Assembly: GCA_031772625.1 (NCBI GenBank)
Contig: CM062820.1
Coordinates: forward strand, 1,076,819,369-1,076,883,368
Length of the DNA: 64,000 bases
Source of the DNA: Pinus tabuliformis
Taxonomy: Eukaryota; Streptophyta; Pinopsida; Pinales; Pinaceae
Reading direction: 5' to 3'
Below are positions 9,803 through 22,060 of this stretch, in pieces. The position numbers and the translations under genes are program-made. The notes under the pieces are model-generated. The model did not search any database, was not told the DNA's origin, and saw only the letters and a program-made list of their open reading frames with translations. Every line of letters starts with the position of its first letter. Positions within the stretch are counted from its first letter, which is position 1.

Positions 9803-12214
9803 AGACTTGTATACTAACATCACTAAGTACTTTGTTTCGGGGAAGTCATCCTCCTAGGTTACTTCAATGCTTGTACTAGAGATCTCCAGATCCCTCTTCG
9901 CGACAAATCAGAGGATGTGTTTTGCACCCAAGGGATAGATCCAGATTCAGTAGGGCGTCATCGAAGGTCAGATGATGCTTTGGGGCCCACTACATTTTAT
10001 GGTAAGCATCTATTGTAGTTGGGGGAATCCCAGGAGTGTTGATTCTAAATGGCCTCCCCTATTTCCAAGACTCTTGCTTTTTCACATGTCGGCCATATGG
10101 TGGGGGTGCGAGTGTACTTGATTATGTCCTCACTAGACATAACTTTCTCCCTTTTATTTTCCATTTCTCAGTCTCCACCACCCGCCTTGCCGATCATGCA
10201 CTTCTTTCCGTCTCTCTCTGGTTTGACCCTCCCCTTCCACCTGATCCCTCCCCTTGGGGCCCACCTTGAACTACCTTATGATTTGACGAAGGAGACCCTG
10301 ACATCTTCTCCTCTACTATATGCAAGATGCTCCCATCAGAGAACCAATTCTCCTTGCTTGATTCTGCTTCTACTAAATACACCTGTCTTTCATCTGCCAT
10401 TTGGGAAGCAGCACTCAAATCCTTCCCCCACTCCACTTGTTCTATTTCCATCTCCCCTAAAGTTGGATCTTGCCCCATGAACAAGTGGTACAATGATGAA
10501 TGCAATACTCTACATCGAGAACTTCGATATGCTTTAACTCACTCTCCACCCTTCCACTCTGACGTCAAAGCTTCTTATCACCGTCTCCTTTGTTATGATC
10601 TTCAATGTGGTGAAGAAAACCTTAGACCTTCAATTCTTATTCAAAGGGGAGAGATTGAGATCACTAGCACGTATACTTACTTGGGGGTGCAATTCTCTGG
10701 TCCCCACTTCAGTTTGCAACCAATGCTTCAGCCTCATATCAACAAAGGATATGGATCCTTAGCCCTTCTCGAGAGACAGAGCTTTCGACATCACTTCCAG
10801 GACATCTTGTCCAAGATGATCCTCATGGACACATTGATCTGTCCCATTGTTCTATAGGGCTTAGAGTTTTGGGGATCATCTTTACTTCAGTTAGATTGGG
10901 CTTCATCTCAGAGAGTCCATATTCTTCTTCTCTGCCACATCATTAGAAGCAAACTGACACTACTGCAACACATCATCCTTGCAGAGTTTGGAGCTCAGCC
11001 CTTTCAGCTTGAGACGATTTTTAGATTGGTTTCATTCTTGCGTTGTGTCCAGGGCTTTGCATACTCGATAAAGAGTAGGGACCGATATCCTTACTTGGCA
11101 TATTTCTCTTCTGAGAATTGCCCATTCTACTCCCTGAGGCTGAGCTAGATGTTGATTTACAGGATATTCAAGTCTTTTAGAGTTAGTGGGAATTCAGTTG
11201 GATCGTCTCCCTCCTTTCTAATATTCCTTAGATGCTCCTGGTCACCTTTTACCTACTAGACATGAGCTAAACAAGATCATCAAGGAGGACATCTATAGAT
11301 AGTTCGTCTAGGTCACCTAGGTCAATCCTCCAAGAGGGTTGCGCCCAAAGATGGCCTTCTACGCTAAGCACTTCTTGGAGTTGAGAGACGGGATCATTGT
11401 TCGACCCCAGTATACATTTCACCATTGAATGCATGATATTCGCATTCCTCTAGGCTAGTTCAGAGTAGGTTGTCACAGACTTCAGGTAGAGATGGACCAC
11501 CAGGTGGATAGCCCAGACAAAATCTCCCAGGTATGTCATTTACAGGAAGTGGAGACCGATGTGCATTTCATTCTTGAATGCCCTGTCTACTACAAGATTA
11601 GAGGAAGGTTTCATTGTTTTATTAGAGATTCTATCCAGATCAAAGATGTTTGGCCCTATATATTCAAGAGGCTCTCATGTTCCAAGCGCATATTTTTCAG
11701 CCTCCCATTAGACCAGACCCCACACAGAGGATCACGACATTTTTCAGGGTACTACCTTCAGACACGGGCACGAAGAAATTGATTGATACCAGTATGTATC
11801 TAGACACTAGATCAGTGAGGATCCGTGGGATCTCACCCTGCCACACGAGATCTCAGCGGCAAATCCTTCTTAGATCCATCCCTGGGAGACGGACTAAGTC
11901 CTCCATACCTCAGCAGCGCGTGAACCCCCCAGGCGACGGTTTAGTGGACAGTCTGCACTTTCCACCGACTCTTCATCAACCCAACAGACTTTGTTGAGTT
12001 TCTTTAGTGCTCTTCATTCAACCTCAGATGTTAGGAGAAATGGATCTAATCTTGAGACTTATTAGCTCCTGGATCTTCTCCGCTACAGCTAGATGTTGAT
12101 TTATTTCATGCATTGTATCTTTTTTTTAGGGAGACCATTTGGTTCTCCCGCTTTGTATGGACATCATTGTACTCAACAATCCATTTGACCTACTTTATGG
12201 TCATTAATTGGACA
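9803..12214 (+). mobile_element. RT-deleted LINE fragment, right arm copy
   Basis: This is the mirror copy of the LINE in the left arm, on the plus strand. The endonuclease part begins near 9803 with a frameshift relative to the left copy (ttgtttcggggaagtc here). It continues through GGGASVLDYVL and LADHALLSVSL, then MNKWYNDEC, then jumps to the YLGVQFSGPHFSLQP region at about 10675 with no RT core. The finger-like block lies at 11545-11610 and the conserved tail at 11650-11997. Both copies share the same RT deletion, so the deletion is older than the inverted duplication or was copied with it. Stops occur in both copies. Confidence 0.8.
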
Positions 12215-12720
12215 TAAATATAATAATATTATCTTATCTTATATCAATCATCACAATAAAATACATATATTTTACCTATAAGTAAACTAAATTAAAAATT
12301 TAAGTTTATAAAATTAAGAAATAATAACTATGATAAAAAACCAAAAAAATCTTATCTTATATCAATCATCACAATGAAATACATATATTATGCCTATGAG
12401 TAAACTAAAATAAATTAGAAAATTAAATTTATAAAATTAAGAAATAATGACCATGATTAAAAAAAAAAAAACCAAAAATCTCATCTTAGATCAATCACCA
12501 CAATGAAATATATATATTATTTCTATAAATAAACTAAATTAGAAAATTAATTTTCAAATAATGACTATGATAAAAAAACAAAACAAGAAACAGTAAAAGC
12601 ACAAGAAAAAAAGAAAAAAGCAAAACAGGAAAAGAAACCATAAATAATAATAAAAAAACAAAAAACAAAAAAAATTAGAAAATTAATTTTCTAAAATTAA
12701 GAAATAATTACTGATAAAAA
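12215..12720. repeat. AT-rich tandem array (right arm)
   Basis: Mirror of the array at about 5391-5870: units contain tatatcaatcatcacaat(g/a)aaatacatat followed by aaattaagaaataat. An A-rich stretch (caaaacaagaaac, aaaaaagaaaaaagc) closes the array on the right. Confidence 0.7.
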
Positions 12721-13523
12721 GACATGTCATTTTAGTTGCACAACTCTTCTGTATTCGCACAGCCAAAAATGGATTTTTGAAGGATTCGAACCTGCACCCT
12801 ATGGCATCCATGACCTCCTTGGATCCATGGGAGACAGAGATAGATCTTTCAGTAATTCAAACTTGCACCCAATGGCGGGTATGGTCTCCCCGAATCAGGG
12901 TTGTCGAAGTTAACATGCATTTTACGGAATTAGAATGCTGGCCGTTCAGATGGGGTTACCGTTGCACCTAGTGAGTGTGCAGCTCCAGATTTTAGTGAAG
13001 CACTCTGCGTCTGGGATTCGAACCCGGGACGTGCTGGTTCAGAGAAAATAGAAGAAAAACCGTGTCCTTAAGTGCATTTGTATCTCTGGGTTCCAAGAAA
13101 CTAGCTTGGTTTCACATCACGGGGTTCGAAACCATGATGCGTGTTTAAGAAGAATACTAGAGGAAGAAGAGGAGGTCTTGACGCAATGCGGCTTGTTCTT
13201 TTCTCTGCACAAAATGATGTGAGTATGAACTGGTTAGGGTATTTTTGTGTGCAGCCTTTATTACTTTTTTGACAGATCCAAGCTGAAGACTTGTTCATAA
13301 AAGAGCAAATACGGGAAAGGCAAGCCTTGGATGCAACGTCATTTTGGGGTTTAAATTCTTTGCTTCGAGGATTTTCTTGGGGTTTTCAGGTTGGCAGAGG
13401 AGGGCTTCTGGAGTAGGTTTTGTAATTATTCTTATAGAGTGCATTTGCAGCAAACCCTTTACAAGAGCCACATATTATGTAGAGAGCTCGAAGGGGGCAT
13501 CCTCCAATAGTTGATCTTCTTAT
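12721..13523. other. Leader-like DNA with box-B-like motifs (right arm)
   Basis: Mirror of about 4565-5390. The complement strand carries box-B-like sequences, seen here as ggattcgaacc near 12781, ggattcgaaccc near 13014 and ggggttcgaaacc near 13121. Just before 13524 the DNA leads directly into the captured kinase exon. No convincing reading frame is present. Confidence 0.5.
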
Positions 13524-13952
13524 ATGGCGTCTCGGCCGTTGGTAGCCCCTGCAGTCATGGACCATGGCATTGAGGCTGAGAACAGACACATGGGGGGTTA
13601 TAGGACTAAATTGAGAGGGAAAAAAACAATGGTGCCGACCCAGTTTCATTGTTGTGGGACGACGCCGAAAAGCAATGGCACTATTAGCATAAGCAACACT
13701 ATCCTTTTTGTTCTCATCCTCTGCAGCCACAGGGAGAATTTTCTCCGAATGCCAATTCTAATCCCAGGCTTGGGAATTCTCCCAGGAACATCAAAGGCAA
13801 GAGTTACTGCAGGATGGCCGACCTGGTTTATTGTTGTCGCTGGCGAAGCAATCAAAGGCTGGATCCCACGCTGGGCCGTCTCTTTTGAGAAGCTTGATGA
13901 GGTCAGTAGGCTTGCTGTATCTCTCTCTATGGAATCAATATTAGCAAAATGA
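13524..13952 (+). pseudogene. Captured first-exon fragment of a plant CDK-like kinase gene (right copy)
   Basis: The 142-residue frame begins MASRPLVAPAVMDHG. It ends with TAGWPTWFIVVAGEAIKGWI and FEKLDE, the hallmark of the region just before the kinase domain in CDKC-related plant kinases (At1g54610 group). At 13902/13903 the exon meets GAG|GTCAGT, a plausible 5' splice site, and no kinase domain follows. Around 13745-13795 another frame reads NPRLGN and SPRNIKG, which normally sits just upstream of the GWPxW motif in these proteins, so the captured copy carries a frameshift. This is a promoter-to-intron-1 gene fragment carried by a repeat. The same fragment in the left arm differs at a few residues. 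I cannot see the parental gene in the window. Confidence 0.75.
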
Positions 13953-15480
13953 TTTATTCACACAGTAACGAATCAATATTAGCAGAATGATTTATACTTA
14001 ACAGAATGATTTATACATACTGGAAGAACAAGCAATGACACCAAATATTGCAAAAGAAATGCAGTAATATCTATCACATGATTCAAAAAAATTAGATTAT
14101 AAATAAATAAAATTATGATCGCCATAAATAGAATTCAGCTAATATCATGTGGCAAGAAGACACCAATTTTTTTATCGATTTGCCCAGTTCCATGAGAAAC
14201 TAAGTTGTTCATGGCCATAATAGGTATTCTACATTATATATTATTCTTTACAGTTATGAAAATTTATATACAAAACTGATTCAGAAATTAAAAACATTCT
14301 TCAGTTCACCAGGACAGGATTTATACCTTATAAGCGTACTGTTTGAAAATGAAGCTCGAATCTGGCTTAAATTCATCTAGTATTACTTGTGCTACTTTAG
14401 CTACTACCTTTAAGCGAGCTTGCTCATTCAGGTCAAGAAGCACAAAAGTCAACACTTGAGCTTTGGTGCTTCGAAGTTACCAGGAATTCAAATTTTGGAA
14501 TTAGCAAGAATATGTCTGGGTGTGTGAAATTTAAAATGAACTGGAATGTTAATAAACATGATAAGAACATGGAATTTTCATTACAGGAACATTGTTAGGC
14601 ATGGTAAGAACATACGGTGTGAAAACCAAGAGAACCCATTGGTGTGTAGGCTTATGAGAGAGAACTTACTGGCTTTCTTAGGCTTGCGAGAGAGAATAGC
14701 TATTAGCAAGTGAGAAAGCTAGTACGTTCTCTCCCACAATCTTGAGCATTCGGTTCTTATCACCCCTATCGGCAGCATTTCTCAGTTGAGGTTGTGCTAG
14801 TTTAAACCTTTTTCACTCAGTTGAAGCTGTGCTAGTTTAAACCTTTTTTCACTAAAATTTCTCTGCCTGTCAATGGTGTGTAGGAAGATCTCCAGCGTAC
14901 ATGGAGGTTTTCACTGGAAATTTGTTTAGTTTAAGAGTCGAAGCCTCACTAAAGAAATATATGATTTCAGGAGACTCTTTCCTAATATGAATTTGGAAGT
15001 TTTGTGAAAGGTACATGGAGGTTCTCAACACATAAATTGTTTAGTTTAAGAGAGTAGAAGCCTCACTAAAGATATAAATGATTTCAGAAAACTCATTCCT
15101 AAGATATATTTGGAAGTTTTGTGAAAGGTAAATCCGGTTTGACAACATTTTGATGAAAAAGTGCAAACTACAATGTTTCAATTAAAAAATAAATAGATGA
15201 ATAGAGCTTAAAATGCATTAGAAATCAATTTTATTACTCATTTAACATCTTGTTTTAATTTTTGAAGAAAATGCATTAGAAATTAAACTTATCACTGCTT
15301 GGCCATCCTATTTTAATTTTTAACTTAAAATAGACATGATTATGCTAGAGGACTATCCTATTTAGATTTTTAACTTCAAATAGACATGTTTATGCAAAAG
15401 GACCAAGTTCTATATGGAGTTATAGTAGTGATTTTTTATTTAAAGGATGTAATTAATTCGAATTTCGTACCTGTCCCTGC
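13953..15480. other. Noncoding part of right arm
   Basis: Mirror of about 2641-4135: AT-rich DNA after the captured exon, possibly intron 1 of the kinase gene, then the 116-bp tandem pair at about 14897-15130. A short local duplication, gctgtgctagtttaaaccttttt, occurs near 14824 and resembles a stretch about 40 bp upstream. No gene is seen. Confidence 0.5.
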
Positions 15481-16428
15481 TTAAGTTCCCAGTTCTATGG
15501 CCACTTATAATAGAGTCACAATATTGTGCCATATAGTAATTTATCTTTTAAGAATTGCATTGGCAACAACATTCATGAAGACTGCACTCTGATTCCATGA
15601 GAGATCAACACTGTCCATTAAGGTAACCATTAAATATTGGGTGTGTTGATTCCTAAAAATGGTAGGACAAGCGCTCAAGATAATAGAATGCTCGAACAGC
15701 ATCAGTCACTGGGTGCTTCCGAATATGGCTGATGTGGGTCAGCATGGGGGATTGATGAAAGCATGGGGCATTAATGAAAGCTGAGACTTGCATGATCACA
15801 ATCAGGAAGGCACAATCATGGATATGGCTCAAGGAGAACTATTTTCTTGTTATAAATACAAATTCACAGTGTAAAAAGGTGGATGAAAGGTGCCTAAATT
15901 TTCTTATAAAACCTAAAATTGGGGAATTTCACCCTTCTGTAAACTAAGATGTCATTTGCAAAATTTTTGATTTTTATATAATAGTATGGTTTGCAGAAAT
16001 AATGCTTTATTATGTAGAGATTTTATAGGACCGTGTTGCTTTGAAAAAATCTTCTTTGTAATATCAATAATGCTAAACCAGAAAAGATTAACATAAATTT
16101 ATAGAGATTGACGGCCATACATACCCGTAAATTCTCATTTCCAATTCATTCCCATGTCAAAGAAGGGTAAGCGCTGAGAAATATAGAGGAACATGGGCCC
16201 CACGCCCCTGGATACTACGAAGTTGTTGAAGGGCCTGTTGAAATTCTATGGCCACTTATAATAAAGTCACAATATTGTGCCATATAGTAATTTATCTTTT
16301 AAGAATTGCATTGGCAACAACATTCGTGAAGACTGCACTCTGATTCCATGAGAGATCAACACTGTCCATTAAGGTAACCATTAAATATGGGGCGTGTTGA
16401 TTCCTAAAAATGGTAGGACAAGCGCTCA
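15481..16428. repeat. Terminal tandem unit of the right arm plus an extra partial copy
   Basis: A block starting ttctatggccacttataat occurs at 15492 and again at 16241, each time followed by agtcacaatattgtgccatatagtaattt and running to caagcgctcaag. The spacing is about 0.75 kb. The second copy ends sharply at about 16428, where unrelated pyrimidine-rich DNA begins. In the left arm the same junction sequences occur in a different phase. Confidence 0.8.
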
Positions 16429-17235
16429 AGTTCTCTCTTCTCTCCTCAGTCGCCCTCCTTCCCTCTTTGTGCTTTCTTTAGGGGCGTTTCTTTATCTTTT
16501 GCTTCTCTGTCCCTTTCATCCTCATTCCTGACTCAGATAGTGTTCTAGGAGACCCTGGTTTCGACTCTTTCTGAGTCTAGACTTTCCCAGGTCTCTTTCC
16601 CTAGTACCACTGAATTTGGCATTACTATAATTATGATGTTAAGGAAATGGAAGAATACATACTGTCGACCTGAGTTGACACAGTTGCATCCACCGGCCTG
16701 CGTCCTCATCCTGCATCCACCGCCTTTTTCTGCTCTTACTCTCACTCTTTCTTTCTGCATGCAACTATCTTCTTTCTCTCTTACCTTTTGTTTTACCTCG
16801 CTATCCCTACTGCCTTTCATCACACCTACCACCTGTCCTCCTAATTTTCTCACCACCCTTTTCCTTATTCCTACTCCTCAGAATGATGGCCCTCTGTCCC
16901 TTCGAGCTCTTACCCTCATTAACTCCCTCGTGCCTCCAGCTGCTCCTACCGTGGGTTCTTCTCTATATTCCTGCCACTTGTTGGCATCTCTTCGCCCACT
17001 CTTTCGATGGCTCCCATTCCTTCCTTTTTGCCTTCCCTTCGTAACCCCGCCTGTCTTCTTTCGGGGCTTTCTCCCTCCCTGCCTTGTCCTTCCACCTACC
17101 CTTTTTGTTGTCCTCTTCCTCCACATCTTGATGTGTTTTTTGTCCTTGCGCTCGAGTGGATGGTCCTTGACATCTCCACTTCCCATCACCACTGGGCCAC
17201 CTCCTCTTCTCTGTCACAGCCCGATCAGGGGTTTT
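16429..17235. other. Pyrimidine-rich tract, no supported gene
   Basis: The plus strand is strongly C/T rich. An open frame runs from 16633 to 17256 (207 codons), but its composition (Leu, Pro, Ser, Phe) simply mirrors the base composition. Other frames on both strands are open over the same stretch, and no domain is recognisable. It could be the remains of an element's untranslated region. It separates the inverted repeat from the minisatellite. Confidence 0.45.
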
Positions 17236-18250
17236 GCAATGAAATATTGGTGTTAGAAATGTGCTTGTGTTTGTACTAGAATAAAATCTGGTATGCAATA
17301 GATTTCTTTTGCAATGTAATATTGTCATTGGCAACGTGCTTGTATTTGTGCTAGAATGAAATATAACCTGCATTGGATTTCTTTTTCAATGCAATATTGT
17401 TGGAAATGTACTTGTGTTTGTGCTATAATGAATTCTATCATGCATTGGATTCCACCCCCCCCCCTTACAATGTTAGGGTTGCCAATGTGTTTGTGTTTGT
17501 GCTAGAAGTAAATAAAGTGTATGCTAGATATCTTCCACCCTGCAATTTTATTTTTGGCAATGTGATTGTGTTTGTGCTAGAAGAAACTCTAGAATGTGTA
17601 ATATTTTTTTTACTTTGCAATTTTTTTGAGAGTAATATGCTTCTATTTATGTTACAAGGAAATTTAGCATGTGGTGGATTTTGTTCGCCTTAGAATATTG
17701 TTATTGGCAATGTGCTTGTGTTTGTGCTAGAAGGAAATCTAGCATGCGCTAGATTTATTTGACCATGTAATGTTGCTTCTAGCAATATGCTTATGTTTGT
17801 AGTAGAAGGAATGATATTGATTGTTAGCTTTCATTTGAGGTGCAATGTTATTGTTGGAAATGGGCTTCTACTTGTGATAGAAGGAAAGCTAACACACATT
17901 ATATTTCCTTCATAATGCAATGTTGTTATTAGAAATATGTTTCTCATTATGCTAGAAGGAAGGTTAGAATGTGTTAAATTTCCTTCATCTTGAAATGTTA
18001 TTGTTGAAAATGTGTTTGTATTTGTGATACAAGTAAATCTTTCATGCATTAAATTTTGTTCACAATGCAACATTATTGTTGGAAATGTGCTTGTATTTGT
18101 GTTAGAAGGAATTATAGAATGCACTAGATTTCTTTGTTCTTGTGCAAAAAGGAAAACTATCAAGATTTCACCCTCACAAAGGTTAGTGCTCTGATATTGT
18201 TATTGGCAGTGCATTTGTGATCATGCAAGAAGGATACCTAGTAATTACTA
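17236..18250. repeat. Degenerate minisatellite, unit about 75 bp, about 12-13 copies
   Basis: Each unit follows the pattern gcaatgttattgttggcaa, then tgtgcttgtgtttgtgctag, then aaggaaatctagcatgcatt and agatttctttt. Copies begin near 17236, 17313, 17387, 17467, 17541, 17616, 17691, 17765, 17840, 17915, 17990, 18064 and, weakly, 18190. The period is close to 75 bp, a multiple of three, so long open frames appear on both strands without meaning a gene. Two weaker outliers lie near 18190 and 18420. Confidence 0.85.
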
Positions 18251-19200
18251 ACTTTCTTCTAAACACCATTACACTTATGCAACCAATGCTCTAGGAGTGA
18301 CATTGTATCAATAATCACAATGGTTAGAATTATATCTTTTGATGTGCCCTTTTATTGAATTTGGAACAATTTATGAATATCAATGATAGTGCAAAAGAAG
18401 TGTATATAAATATATGTTGTTGGCACTACATTTGTGCTTGCGTTGGAAGGAAAGATAATTGTATAGCTTTCCTTTTCACACAAACATAATAATCCAATCA
18501 TAATTATTTGATCCATGGAGAATAATGTGATCTTTGTATAATTTTGAAGTTTATGAATAAATTTATTATTGAGGTATACTATATTTTTCTTCTAATGCAA
18601 TTTCTTTTCTTTTAGAATAAAAATGAAAATTATCTAGTATTTATAGTAGCAAAAATTTTATTTGGAAGAGAACCTCTAGTTTGGCTTTTGATTATCAAGT
18701 TCAAACATCAAACATCCTCACTAAGTGAAATATAAATATAATTTGTCCTTCTCATGGGGATTTTAGACATCTTATGTAGCATCGATCTTGGAATTTCTCA
18801 TATTTTCCAAAGGACCATGTTTTGGTTCTTTAACTTCTACAAATTTCTTATGATCATTATTCATACACATGCATCAAAACTACAAGTGTCATTTCTAAAG
18901 TTAAATAAGAAGTTGGTGGTTTGATATGAGTTGATATTTGTCATTCTATGATACTATCTACATCTCTAATTTCCTGTTCTTCATATATATTTTTTGTGTA
19001 ATTTGTATGTAAAGTAATTTTTAGTAATAGGCACTAAATGGTGGGAAATAATGTTTCATTACATACAATATGACTACCATATTATTTAAATTATTGCATC
19101 TATATTACTTTTTGGTAAGTTGTGTGTTTTTGTGAAAACATAAAGTCACACTTTACATGGTTCAACCTGTTAATTACAAATTATGATTTAATTGTTGTTA
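18251..19200. other. AT-rich intergenic DNA
   Basis: No gene is seen. One outlying minisatellite-like unit lies near 18415-18480 (ttggcactacatttgtgcttgcgttggaagg). The right part leads into the transposase-like pseudogene and may hold its promoter. Confidence 0.5.
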
Positions 19201-20270
19201 TAGAATTTATACAAGCTACAATGGAAAATATAATTTTTCCAAAAGGGGACTATGTTTATTTCCTTATTAATGATCAAGTCATTGGGCTAGGAAGGTCGAA
19301 TTTATAGAGTCTAGAACTTATTATATCAGAGAAAGGGTTAATGCAGGTTATGTTACAATTTTGATAATTGATGTCACTCAACCACATTTGATTGATGAGG
19401 ATGTTAATGAAGAGGACATACATCCATGGAAGATCATAGATTTGAGACACAACATATGTAAATCAAAATATTGAAGTATGTGTTAAATATTATTGATAGT
19501 ATAATAGGTGTTTTCTTGAGTAAATACTAACCTTATTTACATTTGTTTGTAGGTGCAAATGTTTCTTCTACATTTTCTATTGGAGATAAGGTAGATCTTC
19601 TGCAACATGGAGTGAAGGTGGGCGAGGGCTCCATATTCAATGCAGAGCTTGGGCATAAAGTGCATGGAAATATGGTAAAGAAAGGATTCATAGTGGTTAA
19701 AATTGATAAGGTGTTAAAAGATGATGCTCGTCTACCACATCCAACAGTGTTTGAGCATACACTAGGGGGTGCATTGGAATCTTATGAGGTTTGGCCAAAA
19801 TCAGATTTGGAGCCTCACTATCATGATCATGCCATAAATCTTCCCAAGATAGGGTTAGATTCATATTTACAAAGGTTTCTCTTACAAATGAATGCATGGG
19901 AACAAGCATGTTCATTGCCAAAGGAATTCTAGTTAATGTTCGCGAGGATGACATTGTTGAGGGTGAAACACTAGGTGAAATGGAATTTGGTGTTTTTTTG
20001 GAAGAGGTAGATGGAAATTGTGGGATATGTAGAATTGGGGATAATTCTATACATTGTTTGGTTATATGGCCAATAAATAAGTTGGTGGACAAAAAAGGTG
20101 TGATATTAAGGGTCAAGGAAAAGTTCAAGGAGCCACCCAAGAAAATGGTGATATGGGATGTTATAGAGGACACAAATTCCTTAAACAAATGGGATGTGTA
20201 TCTTTGTAATGAAAAATATATAAACTCAATTGATATGCATGTGACAAGGTCGTATAAAAGGATTAAATGA
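19201..20270 (+). pseudogene. N-terminal tandem domains of the transposase-like gene
   Basis: Three related segments follow each other: 19216-19474 (ATMENIIFPKGDYVYF, then after a frameshift VNAGYVTILIIDVTQPHLID), 19543-19812 (KVDLLQHGVKVGEGSIF ... LGGALESYEVWPKS) and 19896-20120 (GILVNVREDDIVEG ... HCLVIWPINKLV). Each has an alternating hydrophobic pattern, and the last two end in a tryptophan-proline (WP) motif. They resemble the small repeated domains found upstream of this transposase family in other plants. A tttgtttgtag|gtgcaa junction at 19551-19552 looks like a real 3' splice site, so the ancestor probably had an intron at about 19475-19551. Confidence 0.55.
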
Positions 20271-20274
20271 GTTA

Positions 20275-21240
20275 TGGATACAAAAAAATTTGCAAAATGT
20301 CAAACAAAAGTAGATGAAGAGAAAGAAATTCGACTTTTGGTAGCAAATGTATGTTGTAGAAAATATTGTCTTCAACATATGGATAGGAAGGCCATTGCAG
20401 GTGCTAGAAGGGGTATGAAAAATAAATAAAAATGGTATTAGGGAATTTGTTTTGAATTCACTCATGTCAAACACAGTCATGTCAAAGGGCCATGGCCTGC
20501 CATCTATTGCTAGAAATGTAAAGGACATGAGATTTAATGGGAATATTATTTGTAAGAAAGCATGGTATAAGATACATAAGATTCCTCAAAGCACATTTTA
20601 TAACTGCCAACAATATTTCCAACATGGACATATTAAAGCTATTCATGGTAACACCAACACATGCAAAGCACGAGCTCACACAACAATAGAAATATTGCAC
20701 AAAATTGTAATGGATAATTCAGACTTTTCACCAAACCAAACACATTAAGTTGAAGAAGATGGAACATCTGCTCCTTTAAGATTGCTTCCTTCGATTTACA
20801 CACAAAATTCTTTGTTAAAAGAGATTAATGAGGCTCTTCACAATCTCAATTACCCATCAATATCATAGTCAACAATGAGCAAGATCTGGAATACTAAGTT
20901 TCGAGATGTGGCATTTTCAAAGAACACCAACTTCAGTAAATGCAGTGAATGTATTGTGTTGAAAGCACAAATGAAGTCAGCAACTACAAAATAGTTGGAA
21001 GAAAAGGCACGAGGTAGGCTGAACGAACATAACAAGATTGTTATGTGTGGAAGATATTACTACTATGCCCATAGAATTATGTCAGAGCGATTTCCAAAGG
21101 AGAATTTGAGCATTATGCATGATAAAGTGGACAAAACAAAGACTTTAATTCCAAGGCTACATATCAAATCAAAATCTATTGTAGGAACAAATTTAGGTTT
21201 GTCGCTGATAGGTATGCTTACACATGGGCATAAGACATGA
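20275..21240 (+). pseudogene. Cys-rich and central part of the transposase-like gene
   Basis: The segment starts with a CCxxxC block (20349-20380), continues through an alpha-helical stretch, FYNCQQYFQHGHIKA (20599-20643), and reaches WNTKFRDVAFSKNTNFSKC with a second Cys pair (20890-20960). This is the usual putative zinc-binding arrangement of the family. It ends with HDKVDKTKTLIPRLHIKSKS (21119-21178) and LSLIGMLTHGHKT. In-frame stops lie near 20746, 20867, 20992 and 21238. The last is a TGA just before GFGHFSLPF, where translation would otherwise continue. Confidence 0.6.
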
Positions 21241-22060
21241 GGTTTTGGCCATTTCTCCCTACCATTTGTACATATGGGATCACAATTTACTATTACATCC
21301 CTTGCAAAGTGTTTAAGGGACCTTGAAGACCCATAAATGGATATGTATGGTGATCTACTTTATGAAAGTGGAAGTTAAAGAAGCCCACTTACAAATGCAT
21401 TACTTGACACCTTTATTTACTCAAAATGTCAAGTGTACAAGGATGATTTTATATCTAATGGAAGATCAAAAAGTCAAAATGTTGATTTTAAACCTCTTCC
21501 TCCACATTTTTTGTTATAATTGGACAATGCAACAAGTGATAATAAGAATCAATATCTTTTCATGTTTCTATCACTTTTAACTACACTTATTGTCTTCATC
21601 ACTATTGCAGTTGGGTTCTTGCGTGTGGGGCACACCCATGAAGACATAAATGGAACCTACGGAAGAATGTCTTCCAACCTAAAAAGTAAAGATATTTATT
21701 CTTTATTTGAAATGATGGATACATATTGCATAATTGAAGAAAATCGAGTGTTTCCACCTACACTTATTGGCAAGGTATATTACTTCAAAAGTTTCCTTAA
21801 TGGATACATCAAGGAGGGAAAAATGCACTGGCTGGACATCTTAATGTCCAATACTTCCAATTTCTTGTACTCAATGATGTTCCAATACTAAGGTACAAAG
21901 AATTAATTAGAGATATTAAGTGGTCAGAACCACTTGAGTTATGGAATATAGATGATGAAGGTCAAACTATAATTCCCATGGGAAGCCATATTTCTTAGCT
22001 TCCAAACAAAATGATGTCTATTTAAAAGAACTAAAGGAAGGGATAACATCATACATAAAA

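Larger units (their letters stand above)
9803..16243. repeat. Right arm of the giant inverted repeat (about 6.4 kb)
   Basis: This is the reverse complement of about 1657-8268. The order outward from the spacer is RT-deleted LINE (plus), AT-rich array, box-B cluster, captured kinase exon (plus), AT-rich DNA, 116-bp tandem pair and terminal tandem unit. Differences from the left arm are point changes and small indels, for example a 134-bp block present at 2498-2631 but absent at the equivalent right-arm site near 15492. The arm is followed by an extra copy of part of its own terminal unit. Confidence 0.93.

Noticed and set aside
1657..16243. Plastid-type inverted repeat
   Set aside because: The arms contain LINE and nuclear gene fragments, no rRNA or plastid genes, and are far too short.
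16633..17256. 207-codon open frame rich in Leu, Pro and Ser
   Set aside because: Several frames on both strands are open in this C/T-rich tract, and the residues follow base composition. No domain or start context supports a gene.
17373..18163. Open frames of about 106-110 codons on both strands
   Set aside because: They exist because the minisatellite period is about 75 bp, a multiple of three. The encoded text is just the repeat.
17236..18250. CRISPR-like array
   Set aside because: Units are degenerate throughout, with no constant repeat/unique spacer division, and the genome is clearly that of a plant.
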